Source: Kuschelorhynchus macadamiae (taxonomy: Eukaryota > Arthropoda > Insecta > Coleoptera > Curculionidae). From it: 64,000 nucleotides of DNA. The stretch spans positions 62,001 through 126,000 of the forward strand of contig JAUTXW010000959.1 of assembly GCA_030620095.1 (NCBI GenBank), given 5' to 3'. The translations under genes were made by a program, and so were the position numbers. The first letter of the stretch is position 1. Each line of letters opens with the position of its first letter. This document shows, one piece after another, positions 35,451 through 49,139 of this stretch. The notes under the pieces are model-generated. The model ran no database searches, was not told the DNA's origin, and saw only the letters and a program-made list of their open reading frames with translations.

Positions 35451-35620
35451 TGTTTTTCCTATTGTCGTAACAAATTTTTCTTCGATTATAATGTATTCTG
35501 ATTTTTCTGTCGAATCTCAATACTTTTTTTAGTTCTTTTTCAATACATTTTACTAGATTGTTATATTTGTTCAGATTGGATTATGTAAGGTTTCTATTTA
35601 ATTAAGTGAAATTTTGTTAC

Positions 35621-37419
35621 GGAATTGATTTTCCTTATTTATATTACGTTGAAAAACTCCTTGCTAATGCTTCTTGCAGAAAAAAAATGATATGATTTTG
35701 TGAACGGGATAGATTTCAAAAGTTGTGATTTACCTCCCCTCTCAGTATTGTAAAAATGGGGGTTTTTGGATTTAAATGTGTCTAAGCAAATAACTTAAAT
35801 TTGCATATTGAGGTAAACATTATGGTTTTTTAAAAGATTCTCAAGTTGTATTTTCTTTATAATGATACAGGGTTTCGCAAAAAAAACTACATCAATAGTA
35901 GAATAAAGTATCCCTAAGGAAGAGTGGCTGGGTAAAAAGTGAAGCTCAATTTTAGTAAAAAAAAATCTTTATTTTAACGCAAAATCACAGACTCATAACA
36001 CAGTTACCTTTTAATATGTTGTTCAAGTAAAACTTCTTAAGCTATACCCTATACCTATATCTAATCTGTTAATTATTCTATATCTATTAAGAGCCAAAAT
36101 ATTGATATAAAAGAAATTCGTTTTTACAAATTACTACTTCTTGAGAGAAATGTCCCTAATTTTTCTTTGGAATTAATTATATTTGTTCGTATGCAAATTA
36201 GTTTTGGCCCCACTGTGGTGTATGAGCCATAAACCAACGAAACATTCTAATATTTGTTGAAATATGTTAAAATATATGATACAATTATTTTTCCACTCTG
36301 TAAAAGACGAGCTTTCACGATTTAACAAAATATGCAACTCTCTACCTTTTTGAAATGAGGTATAGTTGCCAATTATCATTTTCATATTTTTCTTATTGGC
36401 GTTATCTTAAAATTTGTCTATTTGTTTTGGAGAAACAAAAATGATTAATAACGAATTCAACTAATTGTAGGATCTAGGAACTTTTCTGTAAGTTTTTAAA
36501 GCAAGAACGACTTGAGATCTTTCATGTTACCACGCTAAGGTCACTTGTGACATTATGTTTTCCTTAGCAATAATACTCCGCATCCAATTTTTTTCTAAAT
36601 AAAATACCTAAAAATCTCTCTTTGTTTAAACCCCACGCTTACAATGACGCCACTCTTAAATACGTAAAAAACCACATACAATACATCATTAGAGATATTT
36701 ACCAATGCACAAACTGCAACTCTGGAACTTTTTTAACAGTTTAAAATTTCACCATTTTTGGGCATTCAACACGAACACAACTTTTAAACCCTAAAGTTCT
36801 GACAGCTAAATAATAAAAAACTCCTTTTTAGCTACTTGTTATAAAATATTATTACTAAACTAATAAAATATGAAACTAATGTTATTATTTTATTAGCCTA
36901 GTATATTGATCAAATTGGCGCAGTGTTTAAAAAAAGTTAATTTCCGGCAATACTGATCTCCGTTTATTAAAATAATAATCTGTTTATTGCGAAAATACAT
37001 TTTCATACATCTACGCTGTGGCTAAACTTGAAAACAGGCACGTCAAAACGAGACATCAGCGCTGACGATCAAAACTGGCCATATGCTCTAAACAGCACAG
37101 GTTTCAGTCCATAAATGAAACACAATATGGGATATACCTAAAAACTAAATGTTCAAATTTTAAATTAGTATTCACTGGACAGCAGGTTTTTTTTATAATT
37201 TAGGTGAGTAGTCATTGTCCGTAATTTCTTCTTTGGATCCAAGGTAATATCATATTAAAAAACTGAAATATATGAATATCTCTCATTTTCTATTTCCAGG
37301 TTTCGCATCCGGAAGTTCTGTGTAAAATTGAGTTCATAATCTCTTGATAGCACAAGTTCATCTATCAAATAGATTCACTATATACTTCTACCAAATCAAT
37401 ATCACAGAAAAAAAAACGT
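35621..37419. other. Non-coding, no gene seen
   Basis: A TACAGGGTTTCG start at 35866 suggests an old mariner-type MITE end. The minus ORF 36173-36385 has no recognisable motif. Confidence 0.4.
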
Positions 37420-39470
37420 TTTTCTTTTTGATAATGTCACGAAATAGAAAAAATGTTTTGTTTAGATTTCTTGGATCTCGCAAAGCTAACACTGTTGCTT
37501 TGTATTAGCTCAAGAATATTGAACTTAACACGGCAGGCAGTTCAGTACAATTAACTCAGGAAATTGAAGGCCAATCTCAACTAGTGCAAAATTCTCCTCA
37601 GGATTTGGATGAAAATTTCCGGTGTGCTATGAGCCTATACAATCCAAAGTAGGCCCCATTTCCACTATAGATATAGGAATGAACATGTATCCATTTTTTA
37701 TTGAACATTCAATCGATTAGGATTAAGGTTAAAGAATTGATATAGTTGTAGTAACTGAACACTGGCTGAGAGAGAGTCACACATGGCGGTACATTTATTA
37801 TATCACCTGATAATAAGAGATATTTATTCGAATGCAGCAATAAGTTTTATGGGCTTATTATTGAGAGAGAATGTGAGTTTTCAGTTATTGCATTAAAATC
37901 TAAAAAACTGTATATAATATTCATCTATTAATCAAGTTCACTTGACTTCTTGGCAAATCTTTATTTTCTGTTAAGTCGTTTTCCAACTGGTGCAGGAATC
38001 CTGTTGACAGGAGATTTTAACATACATTTTAATGATAACAACTACGCGGCCACTTTAATACGTAAGAACCTCTTAGAATAATACCTTCTTAATATGCATA
38101 ATGGACGGTATTGTTGGTTTATTTAATGTTATTACTGAATCGAGGTATTGTTGGTTTATTTAATGTTATTACTGAATGCAAAAAGATGGAACGCACTTAT
38201 GGCAGAGTTTTTAGTACTAGTAACTACAATAGTTTTCGTCTTGAGTGTAACAATTTTGACTGGACTAAATTATCATTCCCTCTTAAACTAATAAGAAAAA
38301 AACATAAAAACCTTGCGATGCAAAGAGAATAAAAATATCATCTTAAGACTTAAGATTTTCACATTATATTCGCAAATTTTTACAAGCAGTGAATTTTTTT
38401 GGAACTATAAGAACTATAACTTAAGATTCTTACATTACATTCATAAATTTTTACCATTCATAAATTTTTACAAGAATTTTTTTGGAACTATTTTCATTGT
38501 CACAGAAAAATCTATAGAAGTGTGAATCGTATGGCAAAACGGTCTTATTATAGCGACAGATTAAGTGGCTCTAATAACAAACAGAAAGAAAGTTAGGCTC
38601 TTCTCAAAGAACCAGAACACAAAAATTGGATACCCTTATGAACTGGATCCTAACTTAATAAATCCAAACAATATCAAATTTTGTTCTAGAAGTTCTTAGT
38701 AAGGCTATAAATACAAACGGGTGTGTTTCCAAATATCTTAAAAAGAGCCAAAGTTATATCACTGTATAAGAGCGGCGAGCCTGACCAGGTGTCAAGTTTC
38801 AGACCTATTTCTTCATTGCTTGATTTCCTAGGTTGGTTAAAAAATAACGGTGTCTTTTATGGAAAGAAACACTGTCATTAATAAAGCCAGTTTGGTTTTC
38901 AAACAAATATAAATACAGGGGATGCAATTTATCGGTTCCTTGAAAATGAAGGATGGCACGTGAATGGCGGTGAAGTCACAGCGGCGGTATTTTGTGACTT
39001 GGCCCAGGCTTTTGATGGTGTGAGTCGAAAGCTTTAGAGTTGTGAGATTTGGGATGTTTGCCTGGAGTGGTTTAAATCATATCTCGAAGGTGTTTGTAGG
39101 GTCATCGGTTTATGTAAATGATATAACATATGTTGATGCTAAGGGATTAACGCAATCCCGAGATTGTGTTACGGAATCGCATTTTGGTAACCGGGGTCTG
39201 TTTGAAACTATTTTCAGTTTACAAAAATGTGCAATCAGATATTTCTGTAAGGCAATACCGTGAGAACCTTGTAGACCTTTTCTCATACAGCAAATAATAC
39301 TGAAACTAACATCGCTGTTCATTATGGAAACAGTTAGCCTGGTGTCCAAGAACAAAAATGCATTGTTAAACATCAACCAAGCTTATCTTTCAAGACAAAT
39401 AGGTGATATGCCACTTCCAATTCCTCCATGAAAGAGTTAGAAATATAGTCAGATAAGGCCTATTATGTTC
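37420..39470 (+). pseudogene. CR1/Jockey-like LINE, decayed
   Basis: The APE endonuclease part is seen as VVVTEHWLRE near 37750 and as FPTGAGILLTGDFNIHFND near 37985-38040 (the GDFN block). The reverse transcriptase follows: FPNILKRAKVISLYKSGEPD and SSFRPISSLLDFLG near 38730-38840, QFGFQTNINTGDAIYRFLE, AAVFCDLAQAFDGVS (motif A) and LEWFKSYLEGVC. The C-terminal part keeps LQKCAIRYFCKAIP and LKLTSLFIMETVSLV. Motif C (YxDD) is deleted. Small tandem duplications lie inside, a 38-bp unit twice at about 38109-38184 and a ~75-bp unit at about 38345-38490. It is inactive. Confidence 0.75.
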
Positions 39471-39989
39471 TTTCTGAGTATTTTCTCGACAGTTTTGAGT
39501 TACTCTATGTATATAAATATATATTTTTGTTTTTTTATGTACTGAGTATTTATTTTAATTTGTCCCCGGAATTATAGCGCATAGTTCTAAATTTTATTAT
39601 GTAATAATCTGTATTTATCTCTTACTTTAGGTTAATTTAGCCTGTTTTGCTTGCCCAGGTATAGAGCCATATTATAGTGATTTTAATTAGTTCTTACATA
39701 GTTTTTTTTTTGGATTTGTTCTAACATTGCTTTATCAATAGGATGTTTGTATCTAGCTTTTTTTTATAAATTGATTAAACATGTAAATGTCATTTCTGTT
39801 TTTGCGCATGCTTTCTTCAGGATATTCCGGTATCGTTTTGTAAAATGGCTTCACTATTTTTATACGACGTTAATGACAATTAAGCTCTATCCCCTCTTAT
39901 AAATGTCTGATGGCAACGACACTCTCAAGCTCCGTCTTTTTGACCGGAGATATCTGAAATAAGAGAATGTTCCTCTACGAAGTAATACG
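39471..39989. other. Non-coding; possibly 5' part of the next LINE
   Basis: No open frame. The last ~130 bp are less A+T-rich (GGCAACGACACTCTC, GACCGGAGAT) and could be the 5' UTR of the Dong/R4-like copy that follows. Confidence 0.3.
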
Positions 39990-42206
39990 AATGCTCTAGG
40001 ACAATAATATTAATAATAATAAAAACCAAAAAATCATGAGCAATGAGGAGGCACGAGTAATAGAACCACCGACCAAACAAGAGATCACAGAATACTGGAA
40101 AAGTATTTGGTCAGAACCGAAACTACACAATAATAACGCTTCATGGATTAAAGCGGAAGAAGACAGACACAAGTGCTTAGAGGAACAAGAGGACTTTGCA
40201 ATGCCAACACAAGAAGTTGCGAAAACAATCAAATACACGCATAACTGGAGATGCCCTGGAATAGATAACATTCATAACTTCTGGTACAAACAGTTTACCT
40301 CCACACATGAAGCTTTCACTCGCCAAATTAATTAAATTATTTTAAAAACTAGCACATTCCCCAGTTTTCTCACCCAAGTAAAAACAAACCTTAAATCCAA
40401 AAATTCAGACAATAAGGATCCGTCAAATTACCGACCTATTACGTGCCTTTGAACCCGATATAAGATCATCACAGCCACAATTACCAGGAGAATAGAACAA
40501 CATCTAGCACACAAAAACATTCTAGCGGAAGAACAAAAAGGGTGCAGGAAAAACAGTCGAGGATGCAAGGAGCAGCTCATTATAGACAGCGTCATCATGG
40601 AACAAACCAGGAAAAATTATAGAAACCTTCATACTGGTTACATAGATTATAAAAAAGCCTTTGATTCGATACTCCACAGTTCGCTAACCAGAGTACTAGA
40701 ATTATATAAAGTCAATAAAAACATCAGGCAATTTCTTACGCAAATCATGAGTAAGTGGAAAACTAAAATCAACATGAGAACACAAAAAGAGCACATAGAA
40801 ACAGAAGAGATCTACATCAGACAAGGTATGTTCCAGGGAGATTCACTCAGCGCTTTGTGGTTCTGTCTCTGTCTCAATCCACTCTCAAACACACTGAATA
40901 ACACAAACTTCGGATTCCAAATTAAACACCAAAAAAATAACCTACGCAAAATAAACCATCTCTTGTACATGGATGACATAAAATTATATGCAAGGACAAA
41001 GGCACAGCTAAAGGAACTCCTTAAAATCACAGAAACGTTTACCCTGAACATCAACATGGAATTTGGTATAAGTAAATATAAGCTACTTTATATCAACAAG
41101 GGACAATGGAAAGACCACCCAACGGAGGAAACATATACAATCGCTAAATAAAAAACAATTTTACGAATACAGAAAATTCTTCCACAACAAACAAACTAAC
41201 CTCCACAAGGCAATAGTGAAGGCAGACAAGAATTATACACCGCTCGACCTGTCTCAAACGAGCCACGCAGCAGACGCACACAGTCACATCCAATCACGAC
41301 TAGAAAAGATGAACACACACATGAACTGGTCTGAAAAAACACAGATACCACATAAAGCAAGACCATATACATAAAAAGCTTTCATATACGTGGTTACAGG
41401 AAGGGCAGCTGTTCCCTGAAACAGAAGGCTTTCTGCTTGCCATCCAGGACAAAGTCATAGCAACCAGAAATTACCGAAAGCACATTATCAAGGACACAAC
41501 CATTGAAGACGAGAGGTGTAGGAGATGTCGCCAGCAGAGAGAAACGATCGATCACATAACGAGTGGATGTAGAATAATGGCCGGAACTGAATACACCGCA
41601 AGACACAACTCAGCAGCGAAGGTCGTTCATCAAGCATTAGCAACAACATACAAACTAACAGAGAACGCAGACCCTTACTACCACTACCATTATTCACCAA
41701 CATCTATACTTGAAAACGAAGACTACAAGCTCTACTGGGACATTGACATCCACACAGATAAAACAATCCCCGCAAATAGACCCGATATCACCTTTCAATC
41801 CAAAAACGAGAAAATCACTTATTTAATTGACATGGCTGTCCGCAACGACGAGAACATCCAAATGAAATATAGTGAGAAGATCGCCAAATACACCGACTTG
41901 GCAATGGAAGTAAAAAGGCTGTGGAAACCGGAAAGAGTCATCATTGTTCCTCTCGTCATATCAGTAACAGGTCTCACCCCAATAACGTTTACACTTCATT
42001 TGGCTCAATTCGGACTTAATACAGACATTCACTGCAACATTCAGAAATCGGTCATTTTGAAAACATGTAGCATAGTTAGATCATTTCTTAATACACAATA
42101 GTTGTTTTTTTTCCATTTCCTTTTTTTTATTTTTATTTTTTGTACTGACTTGGTATAACCCATCAGTATAAAATACAACCACAGGAATACTGTGAGACAA
42201 AAAGTC
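39990..42206 (+). mobile_element. Dong/R4-like LINE, best-preserved copy
   Basis: The element is bounded on the left by a TAA-rich stretch at about 40001-40022 and on the right by a (TAA)n tract at 42207-42254. It carries RT, zinc-knuckle and restriction-like endonuclease regions in order on the plus strand. Flanking TAA repeats at both ends fit insertion into a TAA microsatellite, the known habit of Dong. The true 5' end is uncertain. Confidence 0.8.
40036..42101 (+). pseudogene. R4-clade LINE polyprotein (RT plus RLE), broken
   Basis: The N-terminal frame (40036-40335) includes TIKYTHNWRCPGIDNIHNFW. The RT frame (to 41151) has motif A YIDYKKAFDS, motif B RQGMFQGDSLSALWFC and motif C LLYMDDIKLYA. 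A deletion removes the part after the RT. YRKFFHNKQTNLHKAIVKAD and LFPETEGFLLAIQDKVIATR follow. The CCHC knuckle CRRCRQQRETIDHITSGC is intact. The last frame (41577-42101) holds the endonuclease: RPDITFQ, then YLIDMAVRNDEN and EKIAKYTDLAMEVKRLW, which fit the PD-(D/E)xK layout of R2/R4 elements. Stops and frame shifts, for example near 40336 and 40450, break it. Confidence 0.85.
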
Positions 42207-42254
42207 ATAATAATAATAATAACAATAATAATAGTAGTAATAATAGTAATATAA
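42207..42254. repeat. (TAA)n microsatellite between two LINE copies
   Basis: Imperfect TAA run (TAATAATAATAATAACAATAA and so on, with TAG variants). It lies at the 3' end of one R4-like copy and just upstream of the next. Confidence 0.85.
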
Positions 42255-42327
42255 ACTGACCCTGTGAGAATAATAACATTTTCGCAGTTCGAAGAACAGT
42301 TAACAATTGACACTGTAATCATGAGGC

Positions 42328-43740
42328 ATGCATATCAGAAAAAAACGTAATGTGAATACTGGCTATATGGACTATTCAAAGGCCTTCGACTTTATACCAC
42401 ACAACTGGCTCTGGAAGGTTTTGTATATATACAAAATACACCTTCTATTTTATCTAATGAAAACGTGTAAGGCGACGCTAAAAATAAACTCGACAGTTGT
42501 TGGGGACGTACGTATGCGTTCGATTTTTCAGGGCGATTCGTTGAGTTCTCTGTTTTTGCCTCACCCTAAACCCACTATCCACCCTACTGAACAATACAAA
42601 AATTGGATACAGGCTTCGGCTGAGAAACAGAACCAAATTTTGTCACCTTCTATATATATTGACGATCTCAAATTATTCGCTTAATCTAAGCAACATCCCT
42701 AATTCAGACAACCCCAAAAGAACAAACTTATAAGTACTTGGGTATCCATCAAAGCAAGAATATCTTTCATGCCAAAATAAAAAAAATTAGTTCAGGAACA
42801 AGTATATCTTTCATCTTACTAAACTCCTGAACACCAAGCTAAACTTTTGGTGTAACTAAATGGAAGAGTACTGACCTTGAAGACCTGGATAGGTTAACGC
42901 CCGTGAAGCTCATTAAGTTCTCATTTCATCGCACAAATTCAGCAATTGAACGCCTTGATACGTCGCGAAGAGTAGACCGAGTAACTTTAAATATAACGCA
43001 ACTTTGTAAGTGGCATGTTAGGAAAATGCGTCAATATTTGCATGGACACCACTATTCTAAATTATTGAAAATCAGAGAGGCTGATGAAGGCTTCACGCCA
43101 CTCTACCTAAATACTCATAACGAAAACATACCTTCAGTAACCAATGTGTTTCTAAAGAGGGGTTAATTACATCCAGCCACTGAGGAGTTTATTACGTCGA
43201 TTCAGGATAAAGTCATAAGAACAAGAAACTATAAGAAGAAAATTTGAAGCAAGATGTAGTTGATCGGTGCAGGAAATGCAATCGATACAGTGAGACTATA
43301 GAACATAATATTGGTGTGTGCAGACACAACCAAGTTGCTAAAATCATTCACGTCGAGTTAGCTTGAAATATAAATTTATTTAAGATCCGGAACCATATTA
43401 CAGATACTCACCGGAATCAGTATAAGAATCGACGGAAGCCCTTCTGAACTGAATAACAGATAGGACGGTTAAATTCAATTATCCAGATATTGTTTTAATC
43501 GATAAAAGACAGAACACAGTGTCTATAATAGAGATTGGCGTCCCCCTTACACATAACCCCCAAGAAATAGAGCAAGAAAAGGCTGTTAAATATCAAACGC
43601 TTGCGGTAGAGCTAAAGCGCCTCTGGAATTTGGAATCGGTGTGGTGCTTTCCGTTGAAGGCGGGGCAACGAATAAGCTAAAACCCAATCTTTAAGCGAGA
43701 GGCGCCTCGGTAGAACTTTCAAATTTAATCAAAAAGCCAC
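42328..43740 (+). pseudogene. Second R4-clade LINE copy in tandem, broken
   Basis: The RT part to 42684 shows GYMDYSKAFDFIPHNWLW (motif A), RSIFQGDSLSSLF (motif B) and SPSIYIDDLKLFA (motif C). After decay, ORF 42903-43166 gives the post-RT region (LNITQLCKWHVRKMRQYLHG, EADEGFTPLYL). Then come EEFITSIQDKVIRTRNYKKK and the knuckle CRKCNRYSETIEHNIGVC. The endonuclease part is NYPDIVLIDKRQ, SIIEIGVPL and EKAVKYQTLAVELKRLW. It differs enough from the 40-42 kb copy to be another subfamily. Frame shifts break it. A TAA-rich tract follows at about 43853. Confidence 0.8.
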
Positions 43741-43852
43741 TATTCTTCAATCTTGTTAGGGAGTTCCTATTGTTTTAAGAATAATTGGATGGAGCGAATT
43801 CTCCCTCAATTATTATTTATCGAAAAAAATCGAGAAAACAAAAATAAATAAT

Positions 43853-43893
43853 ATTAAAAATAATAATAATAATAGTGATAGTAATAACTGGTA
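43853..43893. repeat. TAA-rich microsatellite at the 3' end of a LINE
   Basis: AATATTAAAAATAATAATAATAATAG and variants directly downstream of the second R4-like copy. Confidence 0.75.
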
Positions 43894-43899
43894 ATTCTA

Positions 43900-44430
43900 A
43901 GAATAAAAAAATATAAAAACAATAGTTTAGTTGGTATTTTTAAATTTAAGAGGTTTGGTGGTAAAAAGGACAAAAGAGTAACGATTTTGAAAATCGTGTT
44001 GTAACATTGTTTTGTAGCATAGAAACTGAACGTAGAGGGAAACGATTAATTAATTTTGTTTCTTGCTTCGAAACGAGACTTTTTGTTCGTTAAAACAAAC
44101 AATCGCCGTTCGATGTGCAGTTTCCGTTAGACACAATATTTGCATATATTTAATGCCAATCGATTTTCCGAACGAAAAGAACAGTAATAGGGAACGACGA
44201 AGGAATGTTCCTATAATGTATTTATTTAATTAGGCTATTAGTTATTTGAGGCAAATTCGCGCGAAAACGAGCTTTATAGAATATAATTTGAGTCAATTAA
44301 TTTCGTCGGGTAAATTTTCCTTCGAGAAAAATATAATTTGATTCTGGGAGCACATCCGACCATTTCGTACGTTCAACAGCTTCAATAAAATATTTGAATT
44401 TCTTATTTACGCCCGAAGTTATATATGATT
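43900..44430. other. Less A+T-rich non-coding stretch
   Basis: No ORF. Contains AACGATTTTGAAAATCGT (a near palindrome) and several CG-containing words (TTCGCGCGAAAACGAGC, TTTCCGAACGAAAAG). Composition differs from the flanking LINE and A+T-rich DNA. It could be unique host non-coding sequence. Confidence 0.3.
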
Positions 44431-44439
44431 ATTAAGCTT

Positions 44440-44985
44440 ACTTTTTTATATTTAGCAAATGAAGAAGTTTTTGATCGATTGCAAATTTTACAAAATAAAG
44501 CAGTGCGTATATTATTAAATTCTATAGGTATACTAAAATTGTTATTTTATTGCAAAAATAGAGTGGTTAAATATTAGAAATCTGATATCTTATTTAGTTC
44601 AAATTTTTATTTACAAAATAAACATAATCTATTACCTCGAAATTTAAAAGAATTTCCTTCTGAAAATAGTGATCAACATAATTATCACACCAGACAACAA
44701 AAATATCTTCATTTAAATTATGTTTCTCTAGGATAACTTTATAAGGGCTTAATAATTTACTAAAATTTATTAAAAATCAAATTACATAAAAAAAAATTAA
44801 AAAGAATATAAAAGATTATCTGTTAAAAAATGAATAAATTGTAAAATAAATGTTGTCTCTGAAATATGTATACAATGTGTATGTGTATATGTATATATGT
44901 CTTAAAATGTAAGTAAAACTTATTAAATGTTATACGTATCTTCAAAATGTAATATGTAGCATGTATGTTAAATAAAGAACTAACC
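44440..44985 (+). pseudogene. CR1/Jockey-like LINE, 3' end
   Basis: Frame-shifted reading gives FDRLQILQNKAVRILLNS near 44470, then KHNLLPRNLKEF, NYHTRQQKYLHL and IKDYLLKNE. This block order is the C-terminus after the RT in CR1/Jockey-type LINEs. The 3' flank contains TAAATAAAGAACTAACCAAC, possibly the tail. No RT is present, so this is a typical 5'-truncated insertion. Confidence 0.6.
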
Positions 44986-45973
<988 letters not shown>

Positions 45974-45974
45974 C

Positions 45975-46340
45975 TTTCTAAATTAATATCGGTCACTGAA
46001 AAAAATGACATACAAATAAATACATCCTCATGGTTAGACAGCATCTTTAACACAGATATTCCTAACGATGTCGCAGAAGTTCTTGCTTTAGGTTAAAACT
46101 TTTCGCTTCCTGTAAAGAACGAAAAAAACTTACCTTTAACAGAATATACATCCTGCGTAGAAACAGCTATACAAGATAAACCAAATGAAATAAAAGATAG
46201 CATTTTGCTGAAACCAAAATCATTGATGAAGATAACCTGTATCAGAAATTAATTATCAAAGAAATGATTCACATAAAAAAAGAAAAAATTGCAGTAAATG
46301 ACAAACAAGACATAAAAAAATTAAGTCAAATATACCACAA
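45975..46340 (+). pseudogene. Penelope-like element, N-terminal fragment
   Basis: Directly after the TA array, FNTDIPNDVAEVLALG, a stop, then NFSLPVKNEKNLPLTEY and CVETAIQDKPNEIKDS match the N-terminal region of Penelope-like proteins (the conserved LSLGPNF-type block). It is broken by stops and frame shifts and followed by unrelated A+T-rich DNA. PLE insertions beside (TA)n tracts would fit a preference for such sites, but only this case is seen. Confidence 0.55.
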
Positions 46341-49139
46341 TTTGATATTTTAGTATAGTTTTAACTTCGTCTAAGCCGTTATTTTTAAAATGTAGTATAT
46401 CATTGTGAATGTCTGATTCTTCTCTAAGGTTTAAATTAAAAAATAGCAAAAAATTATCTTTAGATTCCTCAAAAATAACGTACTACGATAGGAACACCTT
46501 TTTACCTAAAACTGTGCTATGAGTTGCCTGGCAAACCACTAACTTGCTACCTATCATTCAAATATAAATAAATAATCAACATGCATTTTTCGAGGTATGT
46601 AACCTTATTTTATTAATTTTGTAATAATTATTTGAAAATAGTATATATTTTAAATTCGTTTTAGAAAAATTGTAAATGTCTTTTTATAGTTAGACCACTA
46701 AATGTTTTTTAAATTAATTGTAGATAGGAAAGGAAAGCCTTATATACCTTATATATATATTTTTTGAGAAAGCCTACTATGATAGGCGAAGCGTCAAATT
46801 AATCCCGTTGTTTGATTTTACAAATAAACCTATACCCAAGAAAGAAGTCCAATTAATATATACCGGGTTTAAGAAACAAATTGCATAATCATATACAAAA
46901 CAGTACCGTGACTGATTGAATGACAGACAACGCACAACCTAAATCGATCTACCCAGAATTTTACAAAATTCCATCCGTAAAGAATGAAAAGAGTGGTAAA
47001 GTTTGCATGAAGCAAGAATTTCTTTTTTGTTACGATGATGACACTTTCTAAATAAAGTCTTCAAATGAAATAAAATAGCCCGTGTTTCATTCATTTGAAA
47101 ATTCATCTTCTAAGGGGGTGAACGGGCGTGTAACTGACTGACTGGCAGCTAACGCATAGCCTAAACTAGTGGACCTAACGATTTGAAAGAAGAAAATATT
47201 CCTAGTACCTAGGGGTGCACTAAGGAAGGATTTTACAAAATTTCATTTGTAAAGGGGAAACATGGGTGGTAAATTTTGTATGAAGGAAATATTTTTTTAA
47301 GTTATGATTATGAAAATTTGTAGAAATATCCTTTATAACAAGACTTGTTTGTATGGGGAAACATTAATTTTGTCGTATTAATTTGAAATTTTTTAAACGT
47401 ATGTAATTCGGATGACAATACAATAATTTGATATCATCGATCTGATCTGATCATGACAAAAGCATATTGTGTATTTTTTAAAAGTATAACTTATTTCTCT
47501 TTAACTATGGGCGTGTGTTGGATTTGTTTCTAACTTACGAAAGTAGAAATCTACCAGCGTTTAATTGCAGTGACCCTAAAATCAAAATCTTATTGGGTCA
47601 CGTGATGTATTGGCCAATCATATCGTACCATATTCTGCGAGCCGCTCAGTTCTCGGTCCGCCCGTTAATCAGCATTATATTACATCGGAATATTATCAAG
47701 GCTTTTTTTTATTAAAATTTATGTAAATATGCTGTAGTGATGAGTTTATTAACAAACAGTAAACGGGATTGATCCGTCTAATGATATAAATTATATCATA
47801 TAAATGAAGGAGGTAAAACTCCTTTCTGGCCCCTTGTTTTAACATAGATACATTTTTTACATTACGTAAAAAAAAACCTAGCCAGAGTTATGCTAAATGT
47901 TATCTGATTTTTAAAACACTATATTTATATTACGTCATCATCTACGAGTAAGCAGTTGCAGGCAAAAGCTAGTAATGATATAAATCATAAAAAACTCAGA
48001 AAGGGTATGGAACAATGTGAGCAACATTCTACAACTGCTATGAAAAAATTCAGAAAACACACAACCAGCAAGGTCTGAAATGACTAATTTCGCATGCCGT
48101 GTAAAGTCATTTCCCACTGCGATATTTGGTTGTGGGATGCTAAATTTGCGTCTGGTTATATTTAACTTCAATGTAAAAGTGTCCAAAATATATTTTTTAT
48201 ATTTTGCAATTATAAAGCCGTCTTTTCCATATGGAAAATAGTGTGAGTAAATTCATGTATGATATACGCATACAAATTTTAACAGAAATAGGTTAAGTGG
48301 AAGTGATTGATTAAAAAAAACGATCAAGTTCAAAATCATGAAATTATTGTGTTTTTATCCGACCTTTATATATATACAAAATATCAGATCAACAAGTAAA
48401 GTGGAAGTGGCTTACAAGGTTTGACCCAAACAGACCGACCGCGACAGTTAGAAAACTAAGACAAATTAAAGTAAACATTTTTATTTTATACCCTTGTATC
48501 TCGGAAATTTTTCAAAAATGTAGGATGTTTCCTACACTACTATTATTTGTTGTGAAAGTCGAAAACTTAGGATTATAATTAGTACACGAAAGTTAACAAC
48601 TGTACCTAGTATAAACGGTCCTGGAAACCTGATTTCTCTCTTCTTTAATTCTTAATTAAAGCAAAATATTTACCGTAGGCTGTGCTAAAAAGTAGTTTTA
48701 TGACTTTTAATAGTTATTTACCTAACAAGTGCGAAATGTGCATGCCATCAAGGACGGAAAAAACACTTTCCGCATGTGTTAGATACAAAATTTTTTCTAC
48801 GATCAATATAGTCTTCAGATAAATGTCAATTAGATTTGAGTTCAATAATAATATACTGTAATTACAAAAATTATTCAGATTCTTACAAAAAAAACTTACT
48901 TTGTAAGTATTTCAGCTTATTGAGTGTTTTAGATAAGATATTCATTAATTTAACAAATCGCAAAGAAAAGTTACTTTTTAATGCTAGTAGTCCTGAAAAG
49001 TTACTTTTCTGCACGATTTTTTTTCTTGCGGAAAAGTATGGAAAAGCGATCGTAGGAAAAATAATAATCGAGGCTGTTGTATCTACCTGAATGTATGCTA
49101 TTATTAACATTAATGTTCAAGTTATTATTATGTCAAAGT
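46341..49139. other. Non-coding, no gene seen
   Basis: No supported gene over 2.8 kb. A locally G+C-richer stretch at 47580-47690 contains CACGTG, a CCAAT and CTCAGTTC; see findings. ORFs such as 47938-48186 and 48836-49090 have no recognisable motif. Confidence 0.35.

Larger units (their letters stand above)
32310..35620 (-). mobile_element. Dong/R4-like LINE, split by a later insertion
   Basis: On the minus strand the order is: reverse transcriptase (35450 to about 34674), insertion (34671-33134), post-RT region (33130-32830), endonuclease-like region (32821-32465), then a TAA/TTA microsatellite at about 32317-32362. Dong of Bombyx mori is known to insert in TAA repeats, and the tract at the 3' end agrees with that. 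The 5' part above 35450 is decayed and its limit is estimated. Confidence 0.75.
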
